A stretch of 64,000 nt of DNA from Bacillus paramycoides. Lineage in GTDB: Bacteria > Bacillota > Bacilli > Bacillales > Bacillaceae_G. The notes under the pieces are model-generated. The model had not been told where the DNA came from. It did no database searches and worked only from the letters and a program-made list of their open reading frames with translations. Both the position numbers and the translations under genes were made by a program. Shown piece after piece: positions 7,640 through 15,797 of the stretch (position 1 is its first letter; each line of letters opens with the position of its first letter). The DNA is taken from assembly GCF_001884235.1 (NCBI RefSeq), contig NZ_MAOI01000123.1, forward strand, positions 186,001 through 250,000, in the 5' to 3' direction.

Positions 7640-9463
7640 ATGTGTGGAATTACAGGTTGGGTAGATTGGAAAGAGGATCTTTCAAATGAACATGTTATTT
7701 TAAAAAAGATGGCGAACAGTATTCAGCATCGTGGTCCTGATGCTGAAGGCTTTTGGTTTTCACGTCACGCGTCATTTGCACATCGTCGTTTAATTGTTAT
7801 CGATCCTAAAGGAGGAACGCAGCCAAAAACATTTCGTGCTGGAGATTATACGTATGCTCTTACCTATAATGGTGAAATTTATAATTTCCGTGAGCTTAGA
7901 GAATTACTTCAACAACAAGGTCATACATTTGAAACACACTCAGACACAGAAGTGTTACTACATGCTTATTTAGAATGGAAAGAAGATTGCGTACAACATT
8001 TAAATGGAATTTTCGCTTTTGCAATATGGGATGATCAGAAGCAACAATTGTTTTTAGCAAGAGATCATTTAGGGGTAAAACCACTCTTTTATACAGAAAG
8101 AAATAACAGCATTATTTTCGGTTCTGAAATAAAAGCGATATTAGCTCACCCATCTGTTCCTGCTGAACTTGATACAGACGGAATAAATGAAATATTTGGA
8201 TTAGGCTTATTTCGAACTCCAGGATGTGGCGTCTTTAAACATATTCAAGAAGTTCGTGCTGGACATTCTATAACGTTCACACGTGGTAAAAAAGTAGTTA
8301 AGAAGTATTGGAATTTAGAAAGTAAGATCCATACAGATTCTATTGAAGACACATCCTCACATATTTTATCTATCTTACAAGATACAGTAAAAAGACAATT
8401 AATTGCCGATGTTCCCCTCGTTTGTATGTTATCAGGCGGGTTAGATTCTAGTGGAATTACTGCATTGGCAGGTAAAGAATTTGCAGAGGAACACAAAGCA
8501 CTTCACACGTATTCAATTGACTTTGTAAACAGTGCTAAAGATTTCGAACTTACATTTGCTCGTACTGGTCTAGATGCTCCTTGGGTAAAACGTGTATCTC
8601 AGCACGTAGGGACATCACATCATGATATTATTGTTAATGCAGAAGAACTAGCAAATCACTTATTTGTTCCCCTACATGCGAAAGATTTACCGAGTGCTGG
8701 TGAAATGGAAACTTCACTGTATTTACTATTTTGCGAAATGAAAAAAGACGCAACCGTTGCCTTATCTGGCGAATCGGCCGATGAAGTATTCGGGGGGTAT
8801 CCTTGGTTTCATCAAGAAGAGTTATTATATGTAGATAAGTTTCCATGGTTAACAAACTGGAAAAACACATCTTCTCTATTATTAAATGACGTAACGAATC
8901 AATGTAATCCTGAGCATTACATTGACAAACGATTCCACGAAGCTATTTTGGAAGTACCTACCCTTGAAGGAGAAAGTAAAAAAGAAGCGAAACAACGTCA
9001 AATGTTTTATTTATTTTTAACAAGATTCCTTCCCTTCTTACTCGACCGTAAAGATCGTATGAGTATGGCTGTTGGCTTTGAAGTTCGTGTACCGTTTTGT
9101 GATTACAGACTTGTTGAATATTTATGGAACGTTCCTTTCAACATTAAAAGTATTGATAATATTGAAAAGGGTATTTTGCGTAGAGCATTGAAACCTGCTT
9201 TACCAGACGACGTGCGAAATAGAAGAAAGAGTGCTTATCCAACTTCACAAGACCCACACTATTTACAAACAATTCGCAATTTAACACTTGATATGTGCAG
9301 CAATAAAAACAATCCTGTTTTCTCACTTATTAACCATTCCAAAATACTTGCAATTGCTAATCAAAGTAATAAAGAGATTAACAATTTTGAAGCAAGAAGT
9401 GCTATGGAGTATATGCTCCAAGTGAATGAATGGTTAAAAACATATCACATTCATATTGCTTAA
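7640..9463 (+). CDS. asnB: Asparagine synthase (glutamine-hydrolysing)
   Basis: 607 residues from ATG 7640. This start is chosen because it exposes Cys2 (MCGITGWVD), the nucleophile of class II glutamine amidotransferases; an upstream ATG at 7634 would bury it. The N-terminal domain also holds HRGPD and the NGEIYN segment. The synthase domain carries the ATP-pyrophosphatase loop SGGLDSSG near residue 265, followed by GESADEVFGGYPW. It makes asparagine from aspartate, ATP and glutamine in the cytoplasm. B. subtilis has three paralogues (AsnB, AsnH, AsnO); the symbol here is generic. AGGAG lies upstream, and the 270-base region before it is AT-rich with no clear regulatory structure. A strong terminator follows. 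Confidence 0.92.
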   Translation: MCGITGWVDWKEDLSNEHVILKKMANSIQHRGPDAEGFWFSRHASFAHRRLIVIDPKGGTQPKTFRAGDYTYALTYNGEIYNFRELRELLQQQGHTFETHSDTEVLLHAYLEWKEDCVQHLNGIFAFAIWDDQKQQLFLARDHLGVKPLFYTERNNSIIFGSEIKAILAHPSVPAELDTDGINEIFGLGLFRTPGCGVFKHIQEVRAGHSITFTRGKKVVKKYWNLESKIHTDSIEDTSSHILSILQDTVKRQLIADVPLVCMLSGGLDSSGITALAGKEFAEEHKALHTYSIDFVNSAKDFELTFARTGLDAPWVKRVSQHVGTSHHDIIVNAEELANHLFVPLHAKDLPSAGEMETSLYLLFCEMKKDATVALSGESADEVFGGYPWFHQEELLYVDKFPWLTNWKNTSSLLLNDVTNQCNPEHYIDKRFHEAILEVPTLEGESKKEAKQRQMFYLFLTRFLPFLLDRKDRMSMAVGFEVRVPFCDYRLVEYLWNVPFNIKSIDNIEKGILRRALKPALPDDVRNRRKSAYPTSQDPHYLQTIRNLTLDMCSNKNNPVFSLINHSKILAIANQSNKEINNFEARSAMEYMLQVNEWLKTYHIHIA

Positions 9464-9465
9464 TA

Positions 9466-9503
9466 AAAAGGAGTTCAAGGATAAAAAACCTTGAACTCCT
9501 TTT
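9466..9503. terminator. Strong intrinsic terminator between convergent genes
   Basis: AAAAGGAGTTCAAGG and CCTTGAACTCCTTTT form a 15-bp perfect stem around an 8-nt A-rich loop, with runs of A and T on the two sides. Confidence 0.9.
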
Positions 9504-9509
9504 CAGTTC

Positions 9510-10295
9510 TTAATTTGCACATTGTCTATCTTCAGTATCGATGGACCATCCGATAATAGTGGCACAATCTCTACCTTTCCACTCAAGTACATTTGTTAAT
9601 ACAGGCTCAATCTGTAAGCAATTTCCGTCGTGTAATATTTCTACTAAAGATTGATCATCATCAAACTTTCGTTTATCACATTCTAAAATACCATCCGTCG
9701 CCATTACAATGTGGTTCTGGCCTCTTTCTAATCCCCTTACGCCTGATGTAAAGCAAGGTGTATTCGCTGCAAAAACATTTTTTCTTCCTATATATTCATA
9801 ATTCTTACGCTTATTTAGCCTACCCTTTCCATTTTTCGTTTTCTCAGAATGGAATAAATACGCGAAGCAATCACCAACTGATAACCAATATAAAAACTCG
9901 CCTTTTCGCAAACAAATTAAGCATGCGAGCTCCTCATCATCTTGATCGCATTTCTCAATAAATAGCTCATCTGTAAATAAAGCTAATAAGTACATATGTG
10001 TATGATGAAAAGCTAAATGTATCGGGTATGAAAATAACTCTTTTAGTTTTTCTTTTCTTTCTGAAATGGCCTCTATTATATAATGTATATTTTTCGTTTT
10101 ATGGTGTGTATCAAATATCATAACAAATTCAAATTCTAATTTCGGATCCCACCAAGCTAGCACTGCATCTCCTCTTTCATATGCATCACTCTCTTGACTC
10201 CCCCCATATATGCCGACTGAAAGAGGACCACATTTTTCAACATGAATTTGATCTACATACATCTTTTCATGACTAATCCATTTAAATGTATTCAC
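9510..10295 (-). CDS. PP2C-like protein (serine/threonine phosphatase fold, degenerate motifs)
   Basis: About 261 residues. The segments VMIFDTHHK, LSVGDCFAYLF, HIVMATDGILE and GRDCATIIGWSI follow in order and resemble PP2C motifs FDGHGG, GDSRAYL, SDGL and DNAT. Aspartates at the usual metal positions are kept, but the glycines of DGHGG are lost, so activity is uncertain. The GTG at 10295 is chosen as start because GAGAGG lies about 9 bases upstream. A longer frame begins at 10337 without a site, and the ATG at 10304 abuts the purine run. Close PP2C relatives dephosphorylate stress or sporulation regulators. No partner kinase or anti-anti-sigma gene is adjacent. Confidence 0.6.
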   Translation of the reverse strand: MNTFKWISHEKMYVDQIHVEKCGPLSVGIYGGSQESDAYERGDAVLAWWDPKLEFEFVMIFDTHHKTKNIHYIIEAISERKEKLKELFSYPIHLAFHHTHMYLLALFTDELFIEKCDQDDEELACLICLRKGEFLYWLSVGDCFAYLFHSEKTKNGKGRLNKRKNYEYIGRKNVFAANTPCFTSGVRGLERGQNHIVMATDGILECDKRKFDDDQSLVEILHDGNCLQIEPVLTNVLEWKGRDCATIIGWSIDTEDRQCAN

Positions 10296-10461
10296 AGCTA
10301 TCATCCTCTCTCTTGCTAAATGTATACCTTTACACATAGATTACCTTATATTTCAGTAAAAATAAACTTTTTCAACATTTATTATGAAAATAAGAGGATT
10401 TTAATTCTTAATAAACGAATATATCTTATTATACGACATAAAAATTTGGAGGATTACGCAT

Positions 10462-10872
10462 ATGAAAGACATCAATCAACATTGGGAGACAATATACTAC
10501 CACTTACGATATGAATATGAAGACAATCTTTCTCACCAAGCAATCCGCATTTTACAAATCATTTCTCGTGAGAAAGATATAACAATTGGAAAAGTTGCTT
10601 CTGAACTTGGTCTATCTCATAATACAGCGTCCGAACATGTAAAACGTCTTATTCAAAAGGGATTTATCATTAAAGAAAGAAATAAACAAGATGAAAGAGT
10701 TGTGAACCTTGCATTAACAAAAACAGGCATCGAAGTATTAGAAAAGCATACTTTACTAGATAAAAAAAAGATACAAATATTAGAGTCACAGCTATCAAAA
10801 GAAGAGCAACAATTAATTGATAAAGCTTTTTCGTTATTAGCTAAGGAGGCAAAATATGCATTTCCTCGTTAA
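10462..10872 (+). CDS. MarR-family transcriptional regulator
   Basis: 136 residues with a central winged helix-turn-helix (ITIGKVASELGLSHNTASEH, about residues 35-60) and the wing motif KERNKQDERVVNLALTKTG, in which D-x-R is the MarR signature. Long helices at both ends form the dimer interface. GGAGG at 10448-10452 supports the start. It overlaps the DUF3147 membrane gene by 17 bases, so the two are translated together, and a hydrolase gene follows. The likely role is local control in response to a small molecule, which is not identified. Confidence 0.9.
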   Translation: MKDINQHWETIYYHLRYEYEDNLSHQAIRILQIISREKDITIGKVASELGLSHNTASEHVKRLIQKGFIIKERNKQDERVVNLALTKTGIEVLEKHTLLDKKKIQILESQLSKEEQQLIDKAFSLLAKEAKYAFPR

Positions 10873-11185
10873 GATTATCGTCTCCGCCCTCATTATTGGC
10901 GGTGTAACCGAATTTGCTAAATATTATAGTACACTTGGTGGCTTTATCGCAGCCCTTCCTCTTATTAGTTTACTTAGTTTATTTTGGATTTCTTTCGAAG
11001 GTGGGAGTAAACAGGAGTTAAGTCAATTCGCTATGGGCGTATTATATGGATTTCCTGCATCAGCATTACTATTATTTATTGTTTATATCGGTTTAAAGAA
11101 CTCTTTTTCACTTAGTACATCTATACTCTTCGGCATAGGCGCCTGGTGTATCGCCTTTGCTTGTCAAAAATTATTTCAAGCTTAG
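10856..11185 (+). CDS. DUF3147-type small membrane protein
   Basis: 109 residues with four predicted helices (about 4-20, 28-46, 60-80 and 88-105), including YSTLGGFIAALPLISLLSLF, a conserved pattern in DUF3147 proteins. AAGGAGG within the end of the MarR gene drives translation. The family is found in many bacteria, often as paired short proteins, and its function is unknown; a role in transport or membrane stress has been guessed from context only. It probably belongs to the MarR operon. Confidence 0.72.
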   Translation: MHFLVKIIVSALIIGGVTEFAKYYSTLGGFIAALPLISLLSLFWISFEGGSKQELSQFAMGVLYGFPASALLLFIVYIGLKNSFSLSTSILFGIGAWCIAFACQKLFQA

Positions 11186-11196
11186 GGGGAATTAAC

Positions 11197-12057
11197 ATTA
11201 ATAGAATAGTAGAAATACTCGGGCGAAAAATAGAAGTATATATGAGAGGTAATAGTAAACAAACTGTCGTGATTCAAACAGGAATGGGCTGCTCATTTTA
11301 TGATTGGCTTCCTATTATAGAAAAGCTTTCACAAAAATTTACAGTCATTTCATACCATCGCCCAGGTTATGGAGAAAGTGATCTTGGAAATAATCCACGT
11401 ACAACTATGCAAGTTGCAAAGGAACTACATATGTTGCTACATGAACTAGCTATTCACGAGCCAATCATTTTAATCGGTCATTCCTACGGGGGTTTATGCG
11501 CACAACATTTTGCAATGTTACATGAGGACCAAATAAAAGCGCTTATTTTAGTTGATTCTACCTCCATGAACTTACACCGATTAGATGAGCTTCATTTACC
11601 GATTTCTGATCAAACTGATTCTGATGATATTTGGCTTCAAAAATATCATACTTACTCCAAAATGGATGTAGATGCACTTTATACTGAACTAAAACCTACA
11701 CTCATCAATCAATCAGAACATCATATCGAATTTTCTATATCGCCTTCATTATATAAAGCGACAGCTTCTGAACTGGCGGAGTGGAAAAATTGCGCTCGCT
11801 CAATAAAAGAACTATATAAAACATTAGAAATACCATTAACCGTTATCGGCAGAGATCCCCATTATTCTATTACTCAAATGATTGAGGGCGATATGCCAAA
11901 AGAAGAAGCTACACAACTTGAAGAGATGTGGCAAGAACTTATACGTGAACAATTAAATCTCTCAATAAACAGCAAATATATTCTTGCCAAACATGCTGGT
12001 CACGGTATAGAAAATGATCGACCAGATATTATCATTGAAGCAATTCACCCATTGTAA
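11197..12057 (+). CDS. Alpha/beta hydrolase, possible ATT start
   Basis: About 286 residues of an alpha/beta hydrolase. The oxyanion segment is TGMGCSFYDWLPI, the nucleophile elbow GHSYGG carries the catalytic serine, and the late KHAGHGIE supplies the histidine. The acid is probably the Asp in IGRDPHY. No ATG, GTG or TTG is well placed. TTAGGGGGA (11183-11191) is spaced correctly only for the in-frame ATT at 11197, which also gives the expected N-terminus (INRIVEILGRK). The GTG at 11146 and TTG at 11161 lie inside the upstream gene without a site, and the ATG at 11242 would cut the first strand. The substrate is unknown. It probably belongs to the MarR operon. Confidence 0.8.
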   Translation: MNRIVEILGRKIEVYMRGNSKQTVVIQTGMGCSFYDWLPIIEKLSQKFTVISYHRPGYGESDLGNNPRTTMQVAKELHMLLHELAIHEPIILIGHSYGGLCAQHFAMLHEDQIKALILVDSTSMNLHRLDELHLPISDQTDSDDIWLQKYHTYSKMDVDALYTELKPTLINQSEHHIEFSISPSLYKATASELAEWKNCARSIKELYKTLEIPLTVIGRDPHYSITQMIEGDMPKEEATQLEEMWQELIREQLNLSINSKYILAKHAGHGIENDRPDIIIEAIHPL

Positions 12058-12064
12058 ATAAAAA

Positions 12065-12090
12065 AAGGAAGCAACTAAAGCTGCTTCCTT
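12065..12090. terminator. Intrinsic terminator between convergent genes
   Basis: AAGGAAGCA and TGCTTCCTT form a 9-bp stem with an 8-nt loop, preceded by a run of A, at the end of the hydrolase gene and the convergent gene at 12097. Confidence 0.8.
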
Positions 12091-12096
12091 ACTTAT

Positions 12097-12468
12097 CTAT
12101 TCATAATCTTCTTCATCATCAACTTCTTCATAATACGAATTCCCATTGCTTACATATATAGGGCCGTTCGCAACATCAATACGCAGTACCCATGCCCATG
12201 GCACAGCTAAACGTTTATGTATCGCTCGCCAAAAGTTCATTGATTTTCTTTCATACTCCTGGAACTCCTGAAGTAATCCTTTATAGGAGGAACCGTCTAA
12301 CTGAATATTTGCTTCTAATAAACGAGAATGGGCATAGTACTGTAACTCAAGTTCAGCAGCAATTTCCATTTCTTCTTCCGTTGCCATACCAATAATTGTT
12401 CCATCTGCTGGTGCAATTTCATATACGTTGTGAACTTCAATAAGCCCGTCTTTCTCTTTCTCAAACAT
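12097..12468 (-). CDS. Conserved hypothetical protein, acidic, 123 aa
   Basis: About 123 residues beginning MFEKEKDGLIEVHNVYEIAP and ending in a very acidic tail (EEVDDEEDYE). There are no membrane segments. The central helix-rich part (EEEMEIAAELELQYYAHSRL) is followed by a tryptophan-containing region (FWRAIHKRLAVPWAWVLRID). The start at 12468 is chosen because AAAGGAGG lies 7-9 bases upstream; the longer frame from 12489 begins inside that site. I do not recognise a family and propose no function. It stands alone between two terminated genes. Confidence 0.7.
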   Translation of the reverse strand: MFEKEKDGLIEVHNVYEIAPADGTIIGMATEEEMEIAAELELQYYAHSRLLEANIQLDGSSYKGLLQEFQEYERKSMNFWRAIHKRLAVPWAWVLRIDVANGPIYVSNGNSYYEEVDDEEDYE

Positions 12469-12555
12469 GTAAACAGCCTCCTTTAACATATTTTTTATGT
12501 TACAAAGTCATACTTCTACAATAACTTCTCTTATTCCTCTTTTTTTGATAAACTT

Positions 12556-13131
12556 TTACAAATTATTTATCTGATAACCTGTATGCAATATTCTTCCGGC
12601 AGAAACTAAACTCTCATTATGAAAAGTTAACTTAAATACATCAGGCATAAGAAGTGTTTTCCAAAAATGAAAATCATATGTAGCATCAAAATAATTCATC
12701 AGTAACACCATAATATTCCCATGAGTACCTATTACAATATTCTTCCCCTTATACTTTTCCAATATATTTTGCATACATATTACAGCACGCTTTTGCGCTA
12801 CATCATTTGATTCTCCGCCTTCATATACAAAAGTCCAATCTTCCCACACTTTCTGAATAGCATCATGAAAATCCTCTACTGGATCTTTACTTAATAACCT
12901 TTCCCGTAAATCTTCTTCCAGTTGTATTGATAGTTTGTTTACACTTGCAATTCCTTCAACGGTCTGAATCGCTCTTTTGTATGGACTAGAAATAACAACA
13001 TCAATCTTCTCATCTTTTAACAAGTTTGTTATGTTCTTTGCATCTAGCCAACCCTTTTCAGATAAGGGACGTTCCCTTTCTTCCTTTGTATATGTAGAGT
13101 GAGCGTGCCTAACGAAATATATTGTAGTCAT
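12556..13131 (-). CDS. Histidine phosphatase family (phosphoglycerate-mutase fold)
   Basis: About 191 residues. The N-terminus TTIYFVRHAHST holds the RHxH-type motif RHAH with the phosphoryl-accepting histidine. The second catalytic histidine sits in IGTHGNIM. PLSEKGWLDAKNI and SSPYKRAIQTVEGI are the other branch-1 motifs. These enzymes remove phosphate from sugars, nucleotides or small metabolites, and the substrate cannot be told. The ATG at 13131 is preceded by GAAAGGG; the frame from 13170 has no site. The gene is monocistronic. Confidence 0.88.
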   Translation of the reverse strand: MTTIYFVRHAHSTYTKEERERPLSEKGWLDAKNITNLLKDEKIDVVISSPYKRAIQTVEGIASVNKLSIQLEEDLRERLLSKDPVEDFHDAIQKVWEDWTFVYEGGESNDVAQKRAVICMQNILEKYKGKNIVIGTHGNIMVLLMNYFDATYDFHFWKTLLMPDVFKLTFHNESLVSAGRILHTGYQINNL

Positions 13132-13251
13132 AACATCCAACCCTTTCCCATTAAAATCATTTACTTTCAAATCGCAACCTACTTATATGTAAAACCTTAT
13201 TAACTTTATTACTCATTATTACAACTACTGGCGCTCCTGCCATTAACGCAT

Positions 13252-13308
13252 CTATTCAATTAATTCGGTTAGATATCGGCTAATTCCTTTGAGTACATTT
13301 CTTATAAA
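13252..13308 (-). pseudogene. C-terminal gene remnant
   Basis: In the minus strand, a frame reading IRNVLKGISRYLTELIE ends at a TAG (13252-13254). The upstream part is missing and replaced by the terminator at 13315-13344. It looks like the last residues of a lost gene. I do not recognise the family. Confidence 0.35.
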
Positions 13309-13314
13309 ACAAAC

Positions 13315-13344
13315 AAAAAGATGCTTTATACAAAGCATCTTTTT
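13315..13344. terminator. Intrinsic terminator, 13-bp stem
   Basis: AAAAAGATGCTTT and AAAGCATCTTTTT pair perfectly around a 4-nt loop. On the minus strand it follows the gene fragment ending at 13375, of which it was probably the terminator. Confidence 0.7.
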
Positions 13345-13374
13345 ATTTATATAATTAAATCATATTATTATAAT

Positions 13375-13540
13375 TTAATTTCTAAATTCTTCACTTGTTA
13401 TACCATCTCGAATAAAGTAATCTATATTATTTTTTAACTTTCCATAGGTTTCTTCATTTTTTCTTGAGTCAAAGAAAAGGTTTGGAGTTCCTGAGCTTTT
13501 CTTAAAATTTTTATTATCTGTAATATAGCCTGAATTACTT
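13375..13540 (-). pseudogene. Truncated gene remnant, family unknown
   Basis: A minus-strand frame of about 54 codons reads SGYITDNKNFKKSSGTPNLF and ends TSEEFRN before TAA at 13375-13377. No start codon or ribosome site is present, and an in-frame stop lies just upstream. It has its own terminator downstream. It appears to be the tail of a decayed gene. The surrounding 13132-13703 stretch holds otherwise only AT-rich non-coding sequence. Confidence 0.4.
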
Positions 13541-13633
13541 ATTTTCCCCCTCTATCCCGCTCCGAACATTTCTGATTTCACACTGTATCGTATGGAAAAA
13601 TTTGATGGATGTGTTTATTAACAACATAACAAA

Positions 13634-13664
13634 AAAACATGCTGTCATTATGAGAGCATGTTTT
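13634..13664 (-). terminator. Intrinsic terminator after the 53-aa gene
   Basis: AAAACATGCT and AGCATGTTTT form a 10-bp stem with an 11-nt loop. On the minus strand it is followed by TTTGTTATG, downstream of the small gene at 13704-13865. Confidence 0.7.
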
Positions 13665-13703
13665 GTGATATTCTTCACATTGTTTAGTTAAAAAATAAAC
13701 CTT

Positions 13704-13865
13704 TTACTTACCATGATGTAACATTAAATCACTAAGTTCTTCTTCAATGTGATTTAATTTCGCAACGCCTTCTTTCCATTTATGAATATAACGTGAAACT
13801 CCAACGAAAAATAAAACAAAAATTGTAGAAAGAATAATACCATACACGATTGCTACAGTACTCAT
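13704..13865 (-). CDS. Small single-pass membrane protein, DUF4083-like, 53 aa
   Basis: 53 residues: one N-terminal transmembrane helix (VAIVYGIILSTIFVLFFVGV), a basic junction (SRYIHKWKEG), then a short amphipathic helix ending LNHIEEELSDLMLHHGK. AAGGAAG precedes the ATG and a clear terminator follows the stop, which supports a real gene. The one-helix plus LxxIEEELSDLL layout resembles DUF4083 proteins of the B. cereus group, whose function is unknown. Confidence 0.65.
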   Translation of the reverse strand: MSTVAIVYGIILSTIFVLFFVGVSRYIHKWKEGVAKLNHIEEELSDLMLHHGK

Positions 13866-14025
13866 AGTTACACTTCCTTGTAATTAGTTATATTTTTATT
13901 ATAAACCTTTTTCTTTTAAAATACTTCGATTTCAACTTTTTGTAACAAAATTGATTTTTCTAACAATATAAAAACAGATTTTAATACTAGGAGAAATCTC
14001 TTTCAGATCCCTATTAGTATCATTT

Positions 14026-14116
14026 TTTATCCTACATTAACTTCTAGTAAACGCCAGTTCTGTTTAACTAATAACCAGTGGGGATGCCCCTCCACTGGTT
14101 ATTAGTTAAACTTTAT
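14026..14116 (+). repeat. Internally deleted bcr1-like element with 20-bp hairpin
   Basis: The element 14031-14111 is bounded by TTTAT at 14026-14030 and 14112-14116, as in copy 1. Its left end CCTACATTAAC and the segment TAAACGCCAG match the full element, but the first hairpin between them is missing. The second hairpin is extended to a perfect 20-bp stem (14062-14081 with 14092-14111). It abuts the 3' end of ucpA, where it may act as a transcript end or stabiliser. Confidence 0.65.
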
Positions 14117-14907
14117 TTTACACCGACCAAAACAGTTTCTGGTAATGTGCTACCGCCATCAATTACAATATGTGTACCTGTTATGTAACTTGATTCATCA
14201 GATGCTAAAAAACCTGCTAACTGACCTACTTCTTCAATTTTTCCTAATCTTCCTAACGGAACACCTGAAGCAATACCATCGATGATATTACTTGGCTTAT
14301 TGGGATCAGATTCATTTGCAATTTGCTCTGCCATTGGCGTCATAATATAACCTGGACAAATCGCATTTACAGTAATACGATGCTTCGCAACTTCACGCGC
14401 CAATGCTTTCGTAAATCCAACAATCGCCGCCTTTGTCGTCGCATATGCTGTTTCACCTTCATCAGCTACTAATGTTCCTGTTACAGAAGACATATTAACA
14501 ATTTTCCCGTAATTTTTCTCAATCATATATGGCAATACTGCTTTAGAGAAATTCCATACACCATTAATGTTCACTTGGAATTGAAAATCACGCATTTCAT
14601 CAGACATATCTAGAAAATTAGCAAGCCGGATTACGCCTGCGTTATTGACTAATATATCAATCTTTTCGTACTTCTCATATGCATCTTTCGCTACTTCTTT
14701 TACAGCGTCAAAATTAGCCACATCAACTACGTAGCTCACAGCATCTAATCCTTTACTAACAATTTCTTTTGCAGTGTCATGAACTGTCTCTGAAATATCA
14801 ACAAGTAACACTTTCGCCCCTAGCTCTGCAAACACATGAGCAATTCCAGCTCCATTCCCCATCGCAGCTCCCGTAACAAAAGCAACCTTTCCATCTAATT
14901 TCCCCAT
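14113..14907 (-). CDS. ucpA: SDR-family oxidoreductase UcpA
   Basis: 264 residues of a classical short-chain dehydrogenase/reductase. The cofactor loop is TGAAMGNGAG near residue 12, NNAG follows at about 88-91, then the catalytic Ser in MSSVTG and YATTK. The C-terminal end SSYITGTHIVIDGGSTLPET matches, as I recall, E. coli UcpA almost throughout, including the early GKLDGKVAFVTGA and the PGYIMTPMAE segment. NAD(P) use is likely, and the aspartate after the second strand (LLVDIS) favours NAD. The physiological substrate is not established; UcpA has been linked to furan tolerance. The gene is monocistronic, with AAGGGGGTTATGAA around the start and a bcr1 derivative immediately downstream. Confidence 0.88.
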   Translation of the reverse strand: MGKLDGKVAFVTGAAMGNGAGIAHVFAELGAKVLLVDISETVHDTAKEIVSKGLDAVSYVVDVANFDAVKEVAKDAYEKYEKIDILVNNAGVIRLANFLDMSDEMRDFQFQVNINGVWNFSKAVLPYMIEKNYGKIVNMSSVTGTLVADEGETAYATTKAAIVGFTKALAREVAKHRITVNAICPGYIMTPMAEQIANESDPNKPSNIIDGIASGVPLGRLGKIEEVGQLAGFLASDESSYITGTHIVIDGGSTLPETVLVGVK

Positions 14908-15104
14908 TTCATAACCCCCTTATAATCGATAGAAAACTTTTACATTTTTATCATACTAAATATTCCCTTACAAATTTAAAACATCTCAATTTGTTAAAAA
15001 ACGTTCAAAAAAGGAAAATTCTTCACAAAATATACAAAACTTCACCATATGTACTATTACCATATGGGTTATATTATTTAATAGTGTAAAGGGGATGATA
15101 CAAT

Positions 15105-15527
15105 ATGACGACTTGGTTTATTGTACTGTTAGTTGTATTTGGGGCATTTAAAATTATCGTTTCTAGTCTTCCAAACTCCGTTATTGAATCCATCATTAGC
15201 CGATATGAAACACATCCGCAAATTGATGAAGAGAATGCTACTATAACGATTAATGGAAATAGTTTAGAAGGCGATAAGAAATCTCAAATTATTAATGATT
15301 TTAACGAAGGTTTATTTTTAGATCGCTATTATGCACCACCACAAAATGAGGGCACTCCATTAATTATCAATGCAAAACGTGGCAAAAAAGATTTCATATT
15401 TTATATTTATGGTCATGAAGAGCATGTTGACGTTGTAAAACAACATAAAAAGAAAGTGGTTGCTTATAGTTTGCGCTCTAAAAACCTTCAAAATAGTGAA
15501 ATGTTCGTGTCAGCTGATTTAGCTTAA
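15105..15527 (+). CDS. yfmQ: YfmQ-family protein
   Basis: 140 residues with an N-terminal hydrophobic helix (about 2-20) and a soluble domain containing EENATITINGNSLEGDKKSQ, FLDRYY, GTPLIINAKRGKKDFIFYIY and HVDVVKQHKKKVVAYSLRS. As I recall, this matches B. subtilis YfmQ along its length. The function is unknown; it is probably a membrane-tethered protein facing outward. AAAGGGGATG sits upstream of the ATG. The gene stands alone and is followed by a terminator. Confidence 0.8.
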   Translation: MTTWFIVLLVVFGAFKIIVSSLPNSVIESIISRYETHPQIDEENATITINGNSLEGDKKSQIINDFNEGLFLDRYYAPPQNEGTPLIINAKRGKKDFIFYIYGHEEHVDVVKQHKKKVVAYSLRSKNLQNSEMFVSADLA

Positions 15528-15561
15528 TGCTCTTTTATTAATTTCATTTATATATACTAAA

Positions 15562-15605
15562 AAGAGGACGTCCCAAAAGATATTTCGGGACAGCCTCCTC
15601 TTATT
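15562..15605 (+). terminator. Intrinsic terminator after yfmQ
   Basis: AAGAGGA pairs with TCCTCTT and an inner TCCC pairs with GGGA across an asymmetric bulge, followed by ATTATT. The bases 15606-15736 hold no gene that I can support. Confidence 0.7.
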
Positions 15606-15736
15606 ATTTAGGATGCTACAGTTGTCGTTTTTTGTCCAGAAATCGATATCGCTTGTCAAATCGCTGATATATTTAGATCTACGGTCGATATATTCGAATA
15701 ATCGCTCATATAATTTCGTGTACTATTGTACGAAAT

Positions 15737-15785
15737 AAAGAGGGTATCACCTAATCAAAAATTTCGACTATGGGATACCCTCTTT
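15737..15785 (-). terminator. Intrinsic terminator after the lipoprotein gene
   Basis: AAAGAGGGTATC and GATACCCTCTTT form a 12-bp perfect stem with a 25-nt loop, followed on the minus strand by ATTTCGT. Confidence 0.75.
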
Positions 15786-15797
15786 TAAACTATAACT

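Noticed and set aside
15606-15736. Possible transposase remnant on the minus strand (about 40 codons)
   Set aside because: Two overlapping frames are open, neither with a start or a known motif; it looks like low-complexity ATCG-rich sequence.
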